Shown here: positions 1 through 11,800 of the stretch, in pieces
How the letters are laid out: each line of letters begins with the position of its first letter
Position numbering within the stretch: the first letter of the stretch is position 1
Source: Cristatella mucedo
Taxonomy: Eukaryota > Bryozoa > Phylactolaemata > Cristatellidae
Assembly (NCBI GenBank): GCA_009760855.2
Contig: WPIO01000005.1
Location: forward strand, 2,952,001-3,016,000
Direction of reading: 5' to 3'
Length of the DNA stretch: 64,000 nt
Translations under genes and position numbers: made by a program
Notes under the pieces: generated by a model
The model's database searches: none
What the model was told of the DNA's origin: nothing
The model's input: the letters and a program-made list of their open reading frames with translations, nothing else

Positions 1-682
1 CAGCATGCCAAAGCAAACAAGAATAAAGGGAATTGCAGCAATGTACACCTGACATAAAAAAACGCGCGCACTTCATTGGTTGTCATACTCTCGTTTAAGC
101 ACGCCCTGATTTGAGCAATATTCCTCAGTAGAATCAGAGAGAATTACTGACATACATCCCATGTTTCCTACAGGTTATGAAAAATGAATCGCTGATTATG
201 ACCTGTGGCTAAGTTCTGAGTATTGAGCAAATTGCACATTTTCCCTTCTAATACAGAATGTATCATTGGTGGCGGCTTGTGTTTCTTCCAGTTACCATCA
301 CAGAAAATCAATTTACCACGAGACTCCATTTTACCTCACTATCAGATAACACCAGTTGGACCATATCATGTCAGCTGCAGTTGCACCAGAGTGTAAAGAG
401 TGTTTTGCCAGAATGGAAACAGGAAGCAAGATGGACTGACACACAGGGAAAACTTGTCTCCATGACATGGCCCCAACCAAAACAAATTAAAATCCCTGGC
501 AGCACATGTGCTAGGTGTAACAAAGCTGAGTTGAATCTTGCTTCACTAAACGGTGAGATGAGCAGATGCACATAGATGGACATATCTTTCCAAAGCTTGT
601 GAGGTCATAGCTACTCCAACTAAGCCTGTCTAGAACAGCAAGGTTGCAGTTCCCACGGCCTGTGTAGTACGACTCGAGCCGT
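1..682. other. no gene recognised
   Basis: Probable intron of the NRF-6-like gene or flanking DNA. A 105-codon plus-strand frame at 258-575 has no family motif, splice context or codon support and is treated as chance. Confidence 0.5.
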
Positions 683-865
683 GATGGCACACTAGGTAAG
701 GCAGTTGCTTTCACGACCTCGGTCCCGAGGTCGTGGGTTCGATTCCTGTGGTTGGCGATCCTTTATTGCCACTGCAAGCGGTGGTGATAGCCGTAAAGGC
801 TCTTCTGTCGCTATACAAAAAGAGGCTGTTAAATCAGCTAGGATTTATTTATTATTTATTTAATC
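683..865 (+). mobile_element. tRNA-headed SINE, group 1
   Basis: An A-box-like start (ACTAGGTAAGGCAG) is followed by a B box (GGGTTCGATTCC) and a conserved body (TTTATTGCCACTGCAAGCGG, then AGAGGCTGTTAAATCAGCTA), ending in T-rich sequence. Related copies lie at 1476-1660, 5358-5528, 37845-37985 and 40795-40950. Confidence 0.85.
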
Positions 866-1475
866 TCTGTCACCAGCAGCACCCACGGCAAGTTGGCTGC
901 TGCTACTGCTGCAGCTGACTGGCTGCATTAGAGACCGGCAGCCAACCGATCTGAAGAACCATTATTTCAAACTGACTTCCAGTTAAACTTTCAGGGTGGT
1001 CAACAGATGCCGGTCAATACTAAATAGAATGGCTCGAATGATATAAGTAGCAGCATATGTAAGCTGAGGCACATTGTTGAAGGTGGCACTAGCTAATACA
1101 GCAACTCCAAGGGCATGTACTGCGTGACAATTATTATACAGCAGCTCACGTGAACTAGCAGCATCTACCGACTCACCGGATATAACGGTGAAAGTAGACT
1201 AGCACCCAGTCTTTCCCTCTCAAGATGCCTTGTCTCCTGTTAATTTCTTTCAAGAACAGGTACGTTGCCAAGAAGCCACTGCAAGAAAAACGATTGCTCT
1301 TTGTTCCTTCCTGAACCCACGTATGCACACCGCATACATAATACATACAAAAGCAGTTGAGCAGTGATCAGCTAATACCACATACACTTAACCCTTCAGG
1401 GGTGTCAAGAAAATGCAACCGACTGCTCGAGCAAGAGTTATCCTCCGTGCCATAACTTTAAGAGGCCGAGCACCA

Positions 1476-1660
1476 GATAATAATAATACTGATTTAATAA
1501 GTGATTTAAAGGCCTCTTTCTGCATGGAGGCAGGAGAACCTTAGAGGCAATCACCACCGCTTACAGTGGCAAGAAAGGAACGCCCACTGCAGGATTCGAA
1601 CCCACCACCTCGGAAACGCAGTCGTGAAAAGCAACTGCCTTAGCTAGTGTGCCGACACAG
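1476..1660 (-). mobile_element. tRNA-headed SINE, group 1
   Basis: Reverse-orientation copy of the same element, with the B box reading GGTTCGAATCC on the minus strand, the GCCACTGTAAGCGGTGGTGA body and an ATT-rich tail. Confidence 0.85.
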
Positions 1661-1665
1661 TTTCA

Positions 1666-2530
1666 AGTCGACGACCAAAGCAGACCTAATAAGTACAGCT
1701 TGGCACTTAATTGATATTAAATGCATATACAGGCAATTCAGGCATCACATTGAGATTCTGCTCGAGTTTAGTAGAATTTAACAACATGGCTCTAAGCCCA
1801 TGCTCAGTGCCATTGCATGATAGTTCCTATTACATTAGCTTCTGGTTCACCGAGGGCTAATACCAATTACTTCTGGCTGCTGCAGTATTAACTGGAAATC
1901 GAAATTCTTATAGGCATTGGAAACTAAAACTGGTGCTCTCACGACTTGTTTAAAGCATATCTATTTGTTTTTCGACAACAGGATATCACTAATTACGTGT
2001 TTATAGACAAATAATTGCAAGTGGCTTCTGAATGCCGTTGGCTGTAGGCCTGTGCTCCCACACCTGAGCCAGCTGCCACTACAGCTTCATCGGATCTTGG
2101 GGAACATTTTATATTTGGTACGCTTGTGAGTGCCTACTATCGTTTTGCTATTATAACGCCAAATTGATAAGAAGTCTTTAAAACAGCACTTTGATAGAGC
2201 CCGGTGTGTATTTACACACTTCATGACTCACAGCAAGAGAAGCAGTAACCAAGAGTAAAGTAAAAGCAAGGTATCCTGCTTAGACAAGCATGCAAAAGAA
2301 ACAAAGAAAACACTTAGGGCTGCAGTTAGTAGGAACCTTGGTTAGTAACTTGTATTGAATCATTCACAGGTAAGCACTTAAAGAACAGACGAAAAACGAA
2401 AAGTACACTAGGGGAAAGAAAAGTGATAGGAACAGATGCATCTTTAGCTGAGACTTGAATGATGAAATAGCCAAAAGCTGGTTCCCGACTTTCAGAGCAG
2501 CTTACGATGTGAAGGCCCACCAACAAAAAA
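1666..2530. other. no feature recognised
   Basis: Nothing beyond short chance frames was recognised here. Confidence 0.5.
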
Positions 2531-2534
2531 TTTC

Positions 2535-3110
2535 AATTATGTGAAAGAGACAGAATGACGACTGGAAGTGGAGGAGCAGGTGTGGTGTGAGAGCACATTA
2601 TAGGAAGGAGCAAGGAGGACGGATGGGAAGGCAAGTGCCTAGTCCAGCTGTGGCAACTGTATGCCAGATAAAGAATCTTGAAGTCGATTCGATAACTGAT
2701 AGGGAGCCCGTGAAGCTCGGACATAAATTTTGACGGGTGACGCTAGTCTTGCCCATAACTATTAGATTGGTCTGATCCCTTTGCAGCAAATGTAAAGCGC
2801 CTAAAAAGAGATTGAGTTCTGAGGACGCTTTATCAAGTGCATTATTATTATTATTCTGATCGTCGTTCAGTTTCTGGAATATGGTGGCCCCTACGAGAGA
2901 ATGTCGTTGATATAGGCTGCAAGGCAGGCAAGAGATTTGGATGCAGAGTAAAGTTGAGACGGGTCAAAGGATAAGCTGAGAGTCATCAGTTTAGAAACGA
3001 AAGCCAAGCTGGTTCGGCAATGACAAAAGTCATTATTATTATTATTATCATAATCATCATCATGCCTGATCGGTAGAAGGCTGGCCCAGAATAATAGAGG
3101 CTTCGGGACT
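2535..3110. mobile_element. LINE-1w fragments
   Basis: 2779-2855 is the LINE-1w 3' terminus (AAAGCGCCTAAAAAGAGATTG, then ATT repeats) on the plus strand. 2890-3000 carries a minus-strand reverse-transcriptase scrap (LSFDPSQ, later AAYINDI), the region just after the YADD block in the better copy at 8.4-10.2 kb. Confidence 0.65.
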
Positions 3111-3604
3111 ACATCCCACATCAGTCAAAATCAATCGGATCTTAATCTAGCTTAACAGGGCCTTCAAAATTCACAAGCCAAGAACTGAAAAAAGATTAAG
3201 TAAGTCAACTCAATAAAAAAAAAAGCTATTTTCATTGAGCGATATGTGTATTAGAAAAAGCTTCGTGTGTCCATGCAAGGTCAATGCATAGCCAAAACAG
3301 TAGCAGCAGATGCAGAAGCATGGGGAAAATTTCAAAATATGCTTACCTAAGCAAGAAAAAAGTATCGACGCTGACTGATGCATTAAAGATTACCTGAAAG
3401 CTTCGGGAGACCAAGTTCTGGCTATAGAAAAGCGAAATATCACCTACAAAAAGTTATCGGCTACACTTGAGAAAGCCGTGACATCAAGTGACCACTGACC
3501 AATTGGAGAACTCAGACTACGACTCCGAATGCAAGGACGGCACGACTACCAAGTTATATTTAAATAGCATAGCCCCGAGAAAAATCAAGGCAATTTTCAG
3601 TTTG

Positions 3605-3890
3605 GCATTCTAATGTGGGCTTGAGAGCCCACTGACCTAGAGGTAAGCCCAACCTAGCTGATAAGCTAGGCCTATCGTCGGGTAAGTACTCCAGATCACG
3701 ACCCGGATCACCAAGCGCTCAAATTTTACGTCCAGTCTCTTTCTGCTTTTGACTTTGTCATAAGAGCGGCGTTAAACGCGATTTGACAGCACAAAGCTCC
3801 TCAACTTCTTCTTCAGTCTTATTCTGCCGGAGTTTTTTGTATGTGACGTTTCTTTCGAAAGTACGGCAGTGTGACACTTGAGTAGCAAGC
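3605..3890 (+). repeat. dispersed repeat R3, copy 1
   Basis: About 285 bases share order and wording with 62020-62300. Both have a GTGGGC start, CTGACCTAG, a GTCGGG block, TCTCTTTCT, and AGCACAAAGCTCCT followed by CTTCTTCAGTCT. No coding frame is seen. It may be a third SINE-like family, since a tRNA-like start is possible but weak. Confidence 0.65.
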
Positions 3891-3904
3891 CGTCTTTCAT
3901 GTCT

Positions 3905-4095
3905 TCATAATAATAGTAATACATTTGTATTTTTAGCACCCTTGATGACTTGAATCTCTTTCTAGGCACTTCACATGTTATAAAAAACATGACCAAATTC
4001 TTGTTGTTGACGTCGATAATAATAGTGATAATAATACATCTGAAAAGCTCCCTCAGAGAACTCAATCTCTTTCTCTTTCTATTCTATTTCTATAC
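3905..4095 (-). mobile_element. LINE-1w/SINE 3'-tail fragments
   Basis: Two adjacent minus-strand copies of the LINE-1w terminus: AAT repeats, then a degenerate CTTTCTAGGCGC box. Confidence 0.6.
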
Positions 4096-4099
4096 AATT

Positions 4100-5350
4100 T
4101 ACAATTGCTGCAAAGGAAGCACAATCGAATGATTAGTGGTAATATGCTTAATAAATATAAAAAGAATAACATGGTTAGAGGTGATTCCGCCGGCGGCTAG
4201 GTCCGAAGACGGCCATGTCGGCACATGCTCCTCACCCCCCCCCCCCAGTTTCCCTGCACCGCAGTGAACTTTACTTGTTCTCCTGTTTACTTACCTGTGC
4301 ATGGTTCAAGCATGTTGCTAACCATAGGTCCAGCTTACCAGCAGCCCTGAGTGTATTTTTGAGTGTTTTTGCATGACTAGCTAAGCATAAGATTTCGCTT
4401 TTCATTCACGCTTGGTTTCTTCGTTGTGAGCAGACGATGCTGGGGTAGTGCCCGAATTGCCGAATGGTGGTGTGGAACTGGTCAGCTAGCATCGAGGCTG
4501 GCTAGCAGGAAGTTGCTGGCCAGCTGGCTCGGAGGAATAGCCGGCTGGCGGTGCTGGGCTGGATCAGCCGACTTCCGTGAAGCTGGAAGCAGCCCTTCCC
4601 CAGCCCCTGAGGGCTGAGCTGGATCATTTGCAAAAGCTCCAAGTGTTTCGAACAAAATGTTGTCAAAGCTGGAGGAGATCCTATAGCAATTGGACCAGTG
4701 GCTCAAACCCATAGATATGCCCATGCTCCCTTAAAGGGAGTTGTTCTCAGCAGAAGCATCACAAATAGCTGAGCAGGTCGACAGAAACCCAATGCATTAC
4801 AGTACTATCAAGGCAAAACCCAGACAGTAACAGGACTTCCAAACTTGGGCGATCACTGCATATTGGCGTGGCAAAAACCCCGACAGTTGCTGAGATCACA
4901 TTATGATGCCAGGCATGTCTAGCCATCGAACACAGTCCAGTGGAGGCTGTGGGTGTACTCAGGGATGCTACAATAGGCACGGCGCTGAGACAAAACAAGA
5001 ACACACTCCTGGGTCCATGCAGTTGCGTGACTCACGTTAAGCTCTGCTTTATGAGCCGTGGATCGAGCTGCCCGGCATACATGCGCTTGGGTTGACGAAT
5101 GCAGCTGAAGGGAAACTATCCTCTCTTCGGGGGATCAATCGTGAGAAGCCAGCACTACAAGGGACTGCCGTCAATATGGCACTTGGGGGAAGCCATGGAC
5201 CATTGCATTAGCCGAAGACAAGCAAAACGCGTTGAGCTACGAAGTCGAGCCACCATGCTGCATCGGCAGATTCCAGTACTGCCATTCCCAAAAAAGGCTG
5301 AGGGCAGGTAGGGGATGGTCGATCCTCTCTAGATTTCAACAGATCGGGCG
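4100..5350. other. no gene recognised; short poly-C at 4235-4246
   Basis: The only distinct feature is a 12-base C run. 4440-4620 is GC-rich with GCTGG/CCAGC repeats. No exon of the NRF-6-like acyltransferase could be placed here. Confidence 0.5.
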
Positions 5351-5357
5351 TTGTGCT

Positions 5358-5528
5358 CCTGAATCTTAGCTCAGGGGTAAAGTGCTTGTTCTTCATGACC
5401 CAGTTCGTGGGTTTGAGTCAGGAAGAAAGATAATCCTCTATTTCCATGTGCAAGCAGTAGTGTCAGTCATTGAGACTCTCCTGCTGGTGCTATATAAATT
5501 AGGCTGTTTAATCAGCTGGCCTTTATCT
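5358..5528 (+). mobile_element. tRNA-headed SINE, group 1
   Basis: The head has TCTTAGCTCAGGGGTAAAGTG (A-box-like) and GTGGGTTTGAGTC (B-box-like), then the group body ending GGCTGTTTAATCAGCT. It lies within about 350 bases of NRF-6-like exon 5. Confidence 0.8.
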
Positions 5529-5698
5529 TGAGTGATTCTTTAAGGACACATACAAGTAGGATACAACGGAAGGCATTCAAATGAGATACACTAGCAGGCA
5601 TGCAACAACTACATCTTCACCCTCGTGACTTTCCATCCACAGCTAATGAAGAGCAGAAGGAAATGGTTCGATGCTATCAGAGTCAATCATATTCTTAC

Positions 5699-5872
5699 CG
5701 ACTGCCCCACCCAAAAAGCTGAAGGCATAGGTGTGGCCAAGTATCACCCATGAAATACTGAGGAACCGGATGCCATTGATGCAGGCTAAACTGCCTGAAG
5801 CTTGCTCTGTATTGAGAAGTTTTCGGCCGTTCTTATAACACGAAAAGCTGGTGATAATCTGCCAAAAGAGAC
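5699..5872 (-). CDS. NRF-6-like exon 5: start of acyltransferase-3 domain
   Basis: The exon is 174 nt, acceptor CTTTTTTTTCCAG, donor GCAGTCG|GTAAGAAT, phase 1 to 1. It encodes FSCYKNGRKLLNTEQASGSL and ACINGIRFLSISWVILGHTY. The motif NGIRxLSxxWVxLGHTY is the hallmark start of the acyltransferase-3 domain in this family and contains its conserved histidine. The following exon was not found in 1-5698. Confidence 0.9.
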
Positions 5873-8800
5873 CTGGAAAAAAAAGAGAAAAACACACTGG
5901 CCACCGCATTGGCTTGCACAAGTAAAGAATAAACAAAGATACGGCCTGCAGAATGCATTTAGCAGGCAAGAGTCAGCTAAGGCGTACGCAGCCAAGAGGG
6001 GTGTGATATCGGTAGCTACAAGATGCATAGCATTCCATATGAAGCAATTTATAGGCTGATGGTAATGGGAAATGTGCATGCTGCCACTAACCACATTTGC
6101 ATGCTGACCCTGCGCATGTCACCCCTAACCATGTTTTTCATTTTGTTTGTTTTTCAAGCATGATTTTACTTACCATTCAATTGCATTTCCCTTTGCAGCA
6201 AATGTAAAGCGCCTAGAAAGAGATTAAGTTCTCTGAGGGCGCTTTATCAAGTACATTATCATTATTCTTAAATGCATTAGCAGTCATCTAGTGATGTCGG
6301 ATTGACAATCCAATCGTTGCAGGCTGGTTTCCATGTCGGCTTAAACTAATTCCCAACCCCGTATATTTATAGACCTACTAGAACTCGCATGCATAAGATG
6401 CACTGGGATATAGAGGGTCCCAGGTTATGAACTAATCTGTTATGGGACTGGGTTTGCAGATCCGGTCGTTCATAAATTGTACAGGCATTGTGATTTTCCA
6501 TACGGTACAATGTGGAAATCATTAACTCGTTGCCGAGCCAATTAAAAAATCATACAATACTTCATGCAATACAAAATAGGTACAAAAACAGCTCACTTAT
6601 ACGATGTTTTCAAACTGCCTGCAACCAATTATAAGATGAATTAAATAATTTAGAACTAAAGGAATATGAACACTATATATACTAAAAACATCGCTCAACA
6701 ATACATGCAGCAAATGTAAAGCTCCTAGAAAGAGGTTGAGTTCTCTGAGGGCGCTTTATCAAGTGCATTATTATTATTATTATTATACATTCCAAGAACA
6801 AATCAAATCACCGAAAACACAAAAACAACACAAAAAGAAATGTAAGAAGACAAAAGACTTCATTTTCAAACTTTTTTTGTTGGCTAAAGAAAAATTGGCA
6901 GCCATTTGTGTGCTACCGGATTCGAATTTTTTGCATAGCAAATGCTGTTTGGCTCGGCCAGATAGAATGGCCAGCTTAAATGACGTAGCAGGCTAACTGT
7001 CGTCCCGAAGAGAAAAATCTTGCCAATAAATCCTGGTGAGTCGTCACTTTCTGAGGCTGTCCCCACTCATGGTGGATAAGCACGGTTTCTCCATTCATTG
7101 CTGAGATTTAACTCTTACCTGCAAGCGACCCTTTCGGTGTATTGGCACCCTGTTAGCATCTTCGAGGCTGAATTTAGTGCTCAATAAATTGGTATGAATT
7201 ATTTTGAATCCCGGTTCTTTTATTGGAAACTGTTGACAGGTGATCCATTGAATTACTACTTCAAGTCCAAACACTTACAAAGCTAGACAAGCCAACTGGG
7301 TTCGATTTGCAATCCGAAACCAGGTTCGTGGTAGGAGCCATTGCTTGCAACCTGGGTTTTCTTAACCCGGACTACTCGTGATCCAAGCCGTTCGTAACCT
7401 GGGACCCCTTTGCAAGTACCTAGGCTCTCACTGTCCTAAATAAAAAACACCTCAATAATAAGAGACCCTTTCATCATAAAGCCACACAAGTCAGTAGCCA
7501 GCTACAGCAGACAATTATCAAAGCAGCACGCTAGATCCGACAGAGAACCACAGAGCAGCTACCGACAGTCAGCTTGCAATATAAAAGAAATGCTAACTGA
7601 CTACCTTCACGGCCTGTAGCAGCATTTGCATGCTGGAAACCATGGTGCTTCGAAAGAAGTGGGGTGTGCTCATCACCCCCAGGCTCCAGCCGACTGCTGC
7701 CAATGCACGAAGGTGCTTCCTGCACGGTGAAAGCCTTCTGAAAGCTGTTGTGAGTCGATGAACGCACCGATTGCACTATGTCGCACAGCGTGCCAGCCAT
7801 CACCAAGACTCCGAGCACGGACAGAACCACACTGCAAAAAATGAGAGTGCAAAGCTGGTAGCTACCGAGAAATCGAATGAGCAACCCATGCACACTCTAG
7901 ACAAAGTTAACTGCTCTGCATATCACATGTTCATGGAATCTTTCTTCGTGCCACTAGCGAAGCGCATCCAAAACTAAGCCAATGGCAGAGATTTCAGGAT
8001 CAGTGCTCGGGCTTGCAGTAATCAAAGAAACGACTCAATGTGAGCGACAAGAGCTTACCGTCTGCCTCATAATGCAACAAAGCCCCAATCTTTTTATTAC
8101 ACCTTATCTTTTTTCAAGTGACAAAGAACAGCAGCTACGTAGAAAGTTGGGCTGTTGGCAAAAGCTTACTGTCTGACATGATCTGGGTGACAAGAAGTTG
8201 CTCTGGTCGCCAGTATATAGTGAGCCCTAGTTAGAGGCCTCTGCCAAACTCATCTCTTGTAAACGCTAGGAAAGTCACTACCTTTGCATACAAGCTCGTC
8301 CGGGTGAGTGACGACTGGAAGTTGGCATCCGTTGCAGTAGCAGGCATTTAGCTACCATCAACATCTTATGTGATTTTTCAGTTGGGACAGTCAAGAGGCG
8401 ACAAATAAAATATACTATATAATAATAATAATAATGCACTTCATAAAGCGCCCTCAGAGAACTCAATCGCTTTCTAGGCGCTTTACATTTGCTGCAAAGG
8501 GAAGCACGATTGAATGGTGAGTAATATCATGCTTGATAAACATGGATAACATGGTTAGGGGTGACATGCACAGGATCAGCATGGTAGTGTGGTTAGTGGC
8601 AGCATGCAACAGTGTCAGCACACATTATCACACAACAGACGAAATCACACGGACCCACTAAATGCTGTTATAAATAGATGCATTTTTAGTTTCTTCTTAA
8701 TTTCTAGTTTCTTCTTATTCTTTAGTTTCTTCTTTCTCCTGACTTGTCCACATGTGGACAAGTCAGGAGATGTCCTGACACAGGTCGGGAGTGAGCTCCA

Positions 8801-11800
8801 GGCTTTGAGAGCAAAGGAACTAAAGCAGAGTTCCATGCTTTGGGAGCAAACGAACTAAATGCACGGTCTCCATAGGATTTGAGGTTTGTACGAGGTATTG
8901 GTAAACTGTTGGATTCCGAGAAGCAGGTGGTACGATGCTTGGCCTGGTGAGGGAGTAGATCTGAGAGATAAGCGTGCAGGTCGGCGAGAAGTGGTGTGAT
9001 GTGGCAACTGCAACGCTCACGACAGACAAGCCTAGCTCCGGAGTTTTGCGCCAGCTGTAATCGCCTGATTGCACATGCAGGTAGGCCAGTAAGCAGTGAG
9101 TTACAGAAGTCAAGACAGAATGTCACGAATGCATGGACCAACTTGGACGTGGTATCCTTATCTAAACAAGCCCGAATTTTAGCATTGTTATGTAGCTGCA
9201 ACTAGGCAGATTTGACTGTGGAGCTCATGTGGTCGTCTAGCAAGAGGTCACTTTGGAACATGACACCTAGATTTCGAGCTGATTCAACAGGAGATATGCT
9301 GGCAGAGCCTATTTTGAGCATCAGCCTTTCCAATTTCTGAATCACACAGGGTTTGCCCATAACTAGTAAGTTAGTTTTATCATTGTTAAGTTTTAGAAAA
9401 TTTGCTGCCATCCATGTGCGGATGTCATCAATACGTGCAGCAAGTGAGTTGAGAGAATTTGAGGTGCTCGAAGGCTGGGAGGGATCAAAGCAAAGGTACA
9501 ACTGAGTGTCATCCACATAGAAGTGAAAGCCTAGATTGTGCTTGGCAATCACATCAGCAAGAGGAAGAGTACAAACCGTGAAAAGAACCGGACCTAGCAC
9601 AGAGCCCTGAGGTACCCCATATTTCAGAGGTACCTCAGATGATCTTTGTCCATTCACGTCAATACTCTGGAGTCTCCCACTGAGATAGGACCTGAACCAC
9701 TGCAGAGCAGTGCCAGTGATGCCCTGGCGAGATGTGAGGCACTTTAGAAGAACTTTGTGATCGAAAGTATCAAAAGCTGCCGAAAGATCGAGCAAAACAA
9801 GTAGAGACACTCTACCTATATCTGCATTCCTGAGTAGGTCATTGTACACCCTAAGCAATGCTGACTCTGTGGAGTGATTAGCTCTAAAGCCAGACTGGAA
9901 CTTACTAACAAGGTTTGAAGTTTCGATATATGAGTTCAGCTGGTCCGCCACGACCCGTTCCAGTGGCTTTATAGGAATGGTAGAAGGGAGACTGGGCGGT
10001 AGTTGCTCAAGTTCTCTTGGTTTAGTGTCGCTTTCTTAAGAAGTGGCCTGACTACAGCTTTTTTGAAAGGTGCTGGGACATGACCTGAGGCTAATGACAT
10101 ATTAATGATGTTAGTTATGCATGGCAGCAGCAGATCAATGCAATGTAGGAGCAGTACAGTGGGAATAGGGTCCAGAGGACTTGTTGTCTTCTTTGATTGA
10201 GATAAGAACTTCAGGACTGGACTAGATCTCTAGTGACCTGCTTAAATGTAGACATGGAGGTGCAGCCAGGAATCGGGGAACAGCATTTTAGGGGCGTCTG
10301 GGGGCGTATAAGACGTAATGTTTTAAACACAACTACAGGCTCAGTGTGACAGTCATGATTAACAACAGTGCTCACAACTACACGAATGATACCACGGGAG
10401 TTAGCCTGCATTCAGGAGAAATTCTACAGGGGGGATGGGGAAAGCACGAAACAACCTCTTGCATACACGAATCTCTATTGAAACGGCATCATACTAGTAC
10501 AGCCAGATGATATGACTGTCAAGATATTGTGAGCAGTTTCAGTATTTTAATGACTGGGAAAGAGTGGTTACATAATAATCTTTTGTTAAGCAACATAAAA
10601 GCTCGTCATGGCTGGAGTTTTGCTCCAGGCTTTGAGCCAGGCGAGAGTTTCGCCAAAGGCTTTGTGATGATCAGCAGATCGGTGGTGCTTTGGGCGCCAT
10701 ATGCCATGACTGACTTTGGAAAAAAGACAATGGATACGAACCCAGCAAATTTAAAGAATGAGGACTTTTAGCTTCTTTTTTATGTGGTCAACTCGGGTCA
10801 TGTCGTGAATGATTCCGTGAATGAATCCATAAATGAATCAGTCGGAAATGGGTTCCAGGCATTAATTAAGAGCATAACTAAAGGAGATAAAAGAAACCCA
10901 CGGTCTCCAAATGATTGAAATTGGTTAGAAGCAGAGCTAAGCGAATTGAGTCAGGCGAGCATGTGATACGATGCCTAGCCTGATTAGGAAGTGGCTCACA
11001 TAGGTTGGCCGGAGCAAGGGAATAAAGGGATCTAAATGTGACCGACCTAACCTTGAAGGCGATATGCTGCTCGACTTGCTGCTTGCTAGCTGTCGCAGCC
11101 CTCAGCATGACCTGTCGTCAAGCTGAGTAGCACGAACGAGCAATAAGTCTCCTGGCTCCAACACCAAGCACTTTATTCAGAAACCACACCGGCCAAGTCC
11201 AGTCTATACACTCTAGATGGCAGCCGGAGTAGAGGGATCTAGCCTCTTCCTCCCCCTGTACTTCTCCGGTAGACCTTATATTCCATGCATGCAGTGTCTT
11301 TGTTCTCTCGAGCCATTATTCCTTCCGAGCCTATCCGACGACTGGCAGTAGTTTATGGTACATGGATGATGATGGTGCCAATACATGGATTTGGGCCTGA
11401 CTGCCAAATCATCCTCGGAGAGCCATCGTCCTTCCCTCAACCGCTCGAGAGCCTGCAGCTGCTTAAGCAGTCCGAGTCTGGAGTGTTTGGTATAGCACAC
11501 TCACAGCCTAAGCGGCTTTCGGTACAAATTCGGTAGCTAACAGACTTCGTCTCACGCAACAAAGAGAAAGTGGGAAGCATAGCAGAGTCGGGAGAGCAAT
11601 TGAGGCAGTGAGTAGCATATAAGTAGCAGCTCAGGACCACTGGAAAGGATGAGCCATAGTCGGCGGCAGGAGAGTAGTTGTCGTTGTATAAGAATCGTGG
11701 AAGCGAGTTCCATAGTCTAGGACCTGCAGAGCCAAAGCTTCTGTTGCCAACGGTCTTTAAGCAGAATGGCACAGCTAATTTATTGTCCATACAGGACCTG

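Noticed and set aside
683-865. True tRNA gene at the SINE heads
   Set aside because: A and B boxes are present, but the sequence continues into a repeated SINE body and the tRNA fold is incomplete. The same holds for the other SINE copies.
8278-8466. Minus-strand Cys-rich stretch near 8,290-8,350 with a GCAAAG|GTAGTG donor as the missing NRF-6-like exon
   Set aside because: Phase does not fit both neighbours and the sequence shows no family motif.
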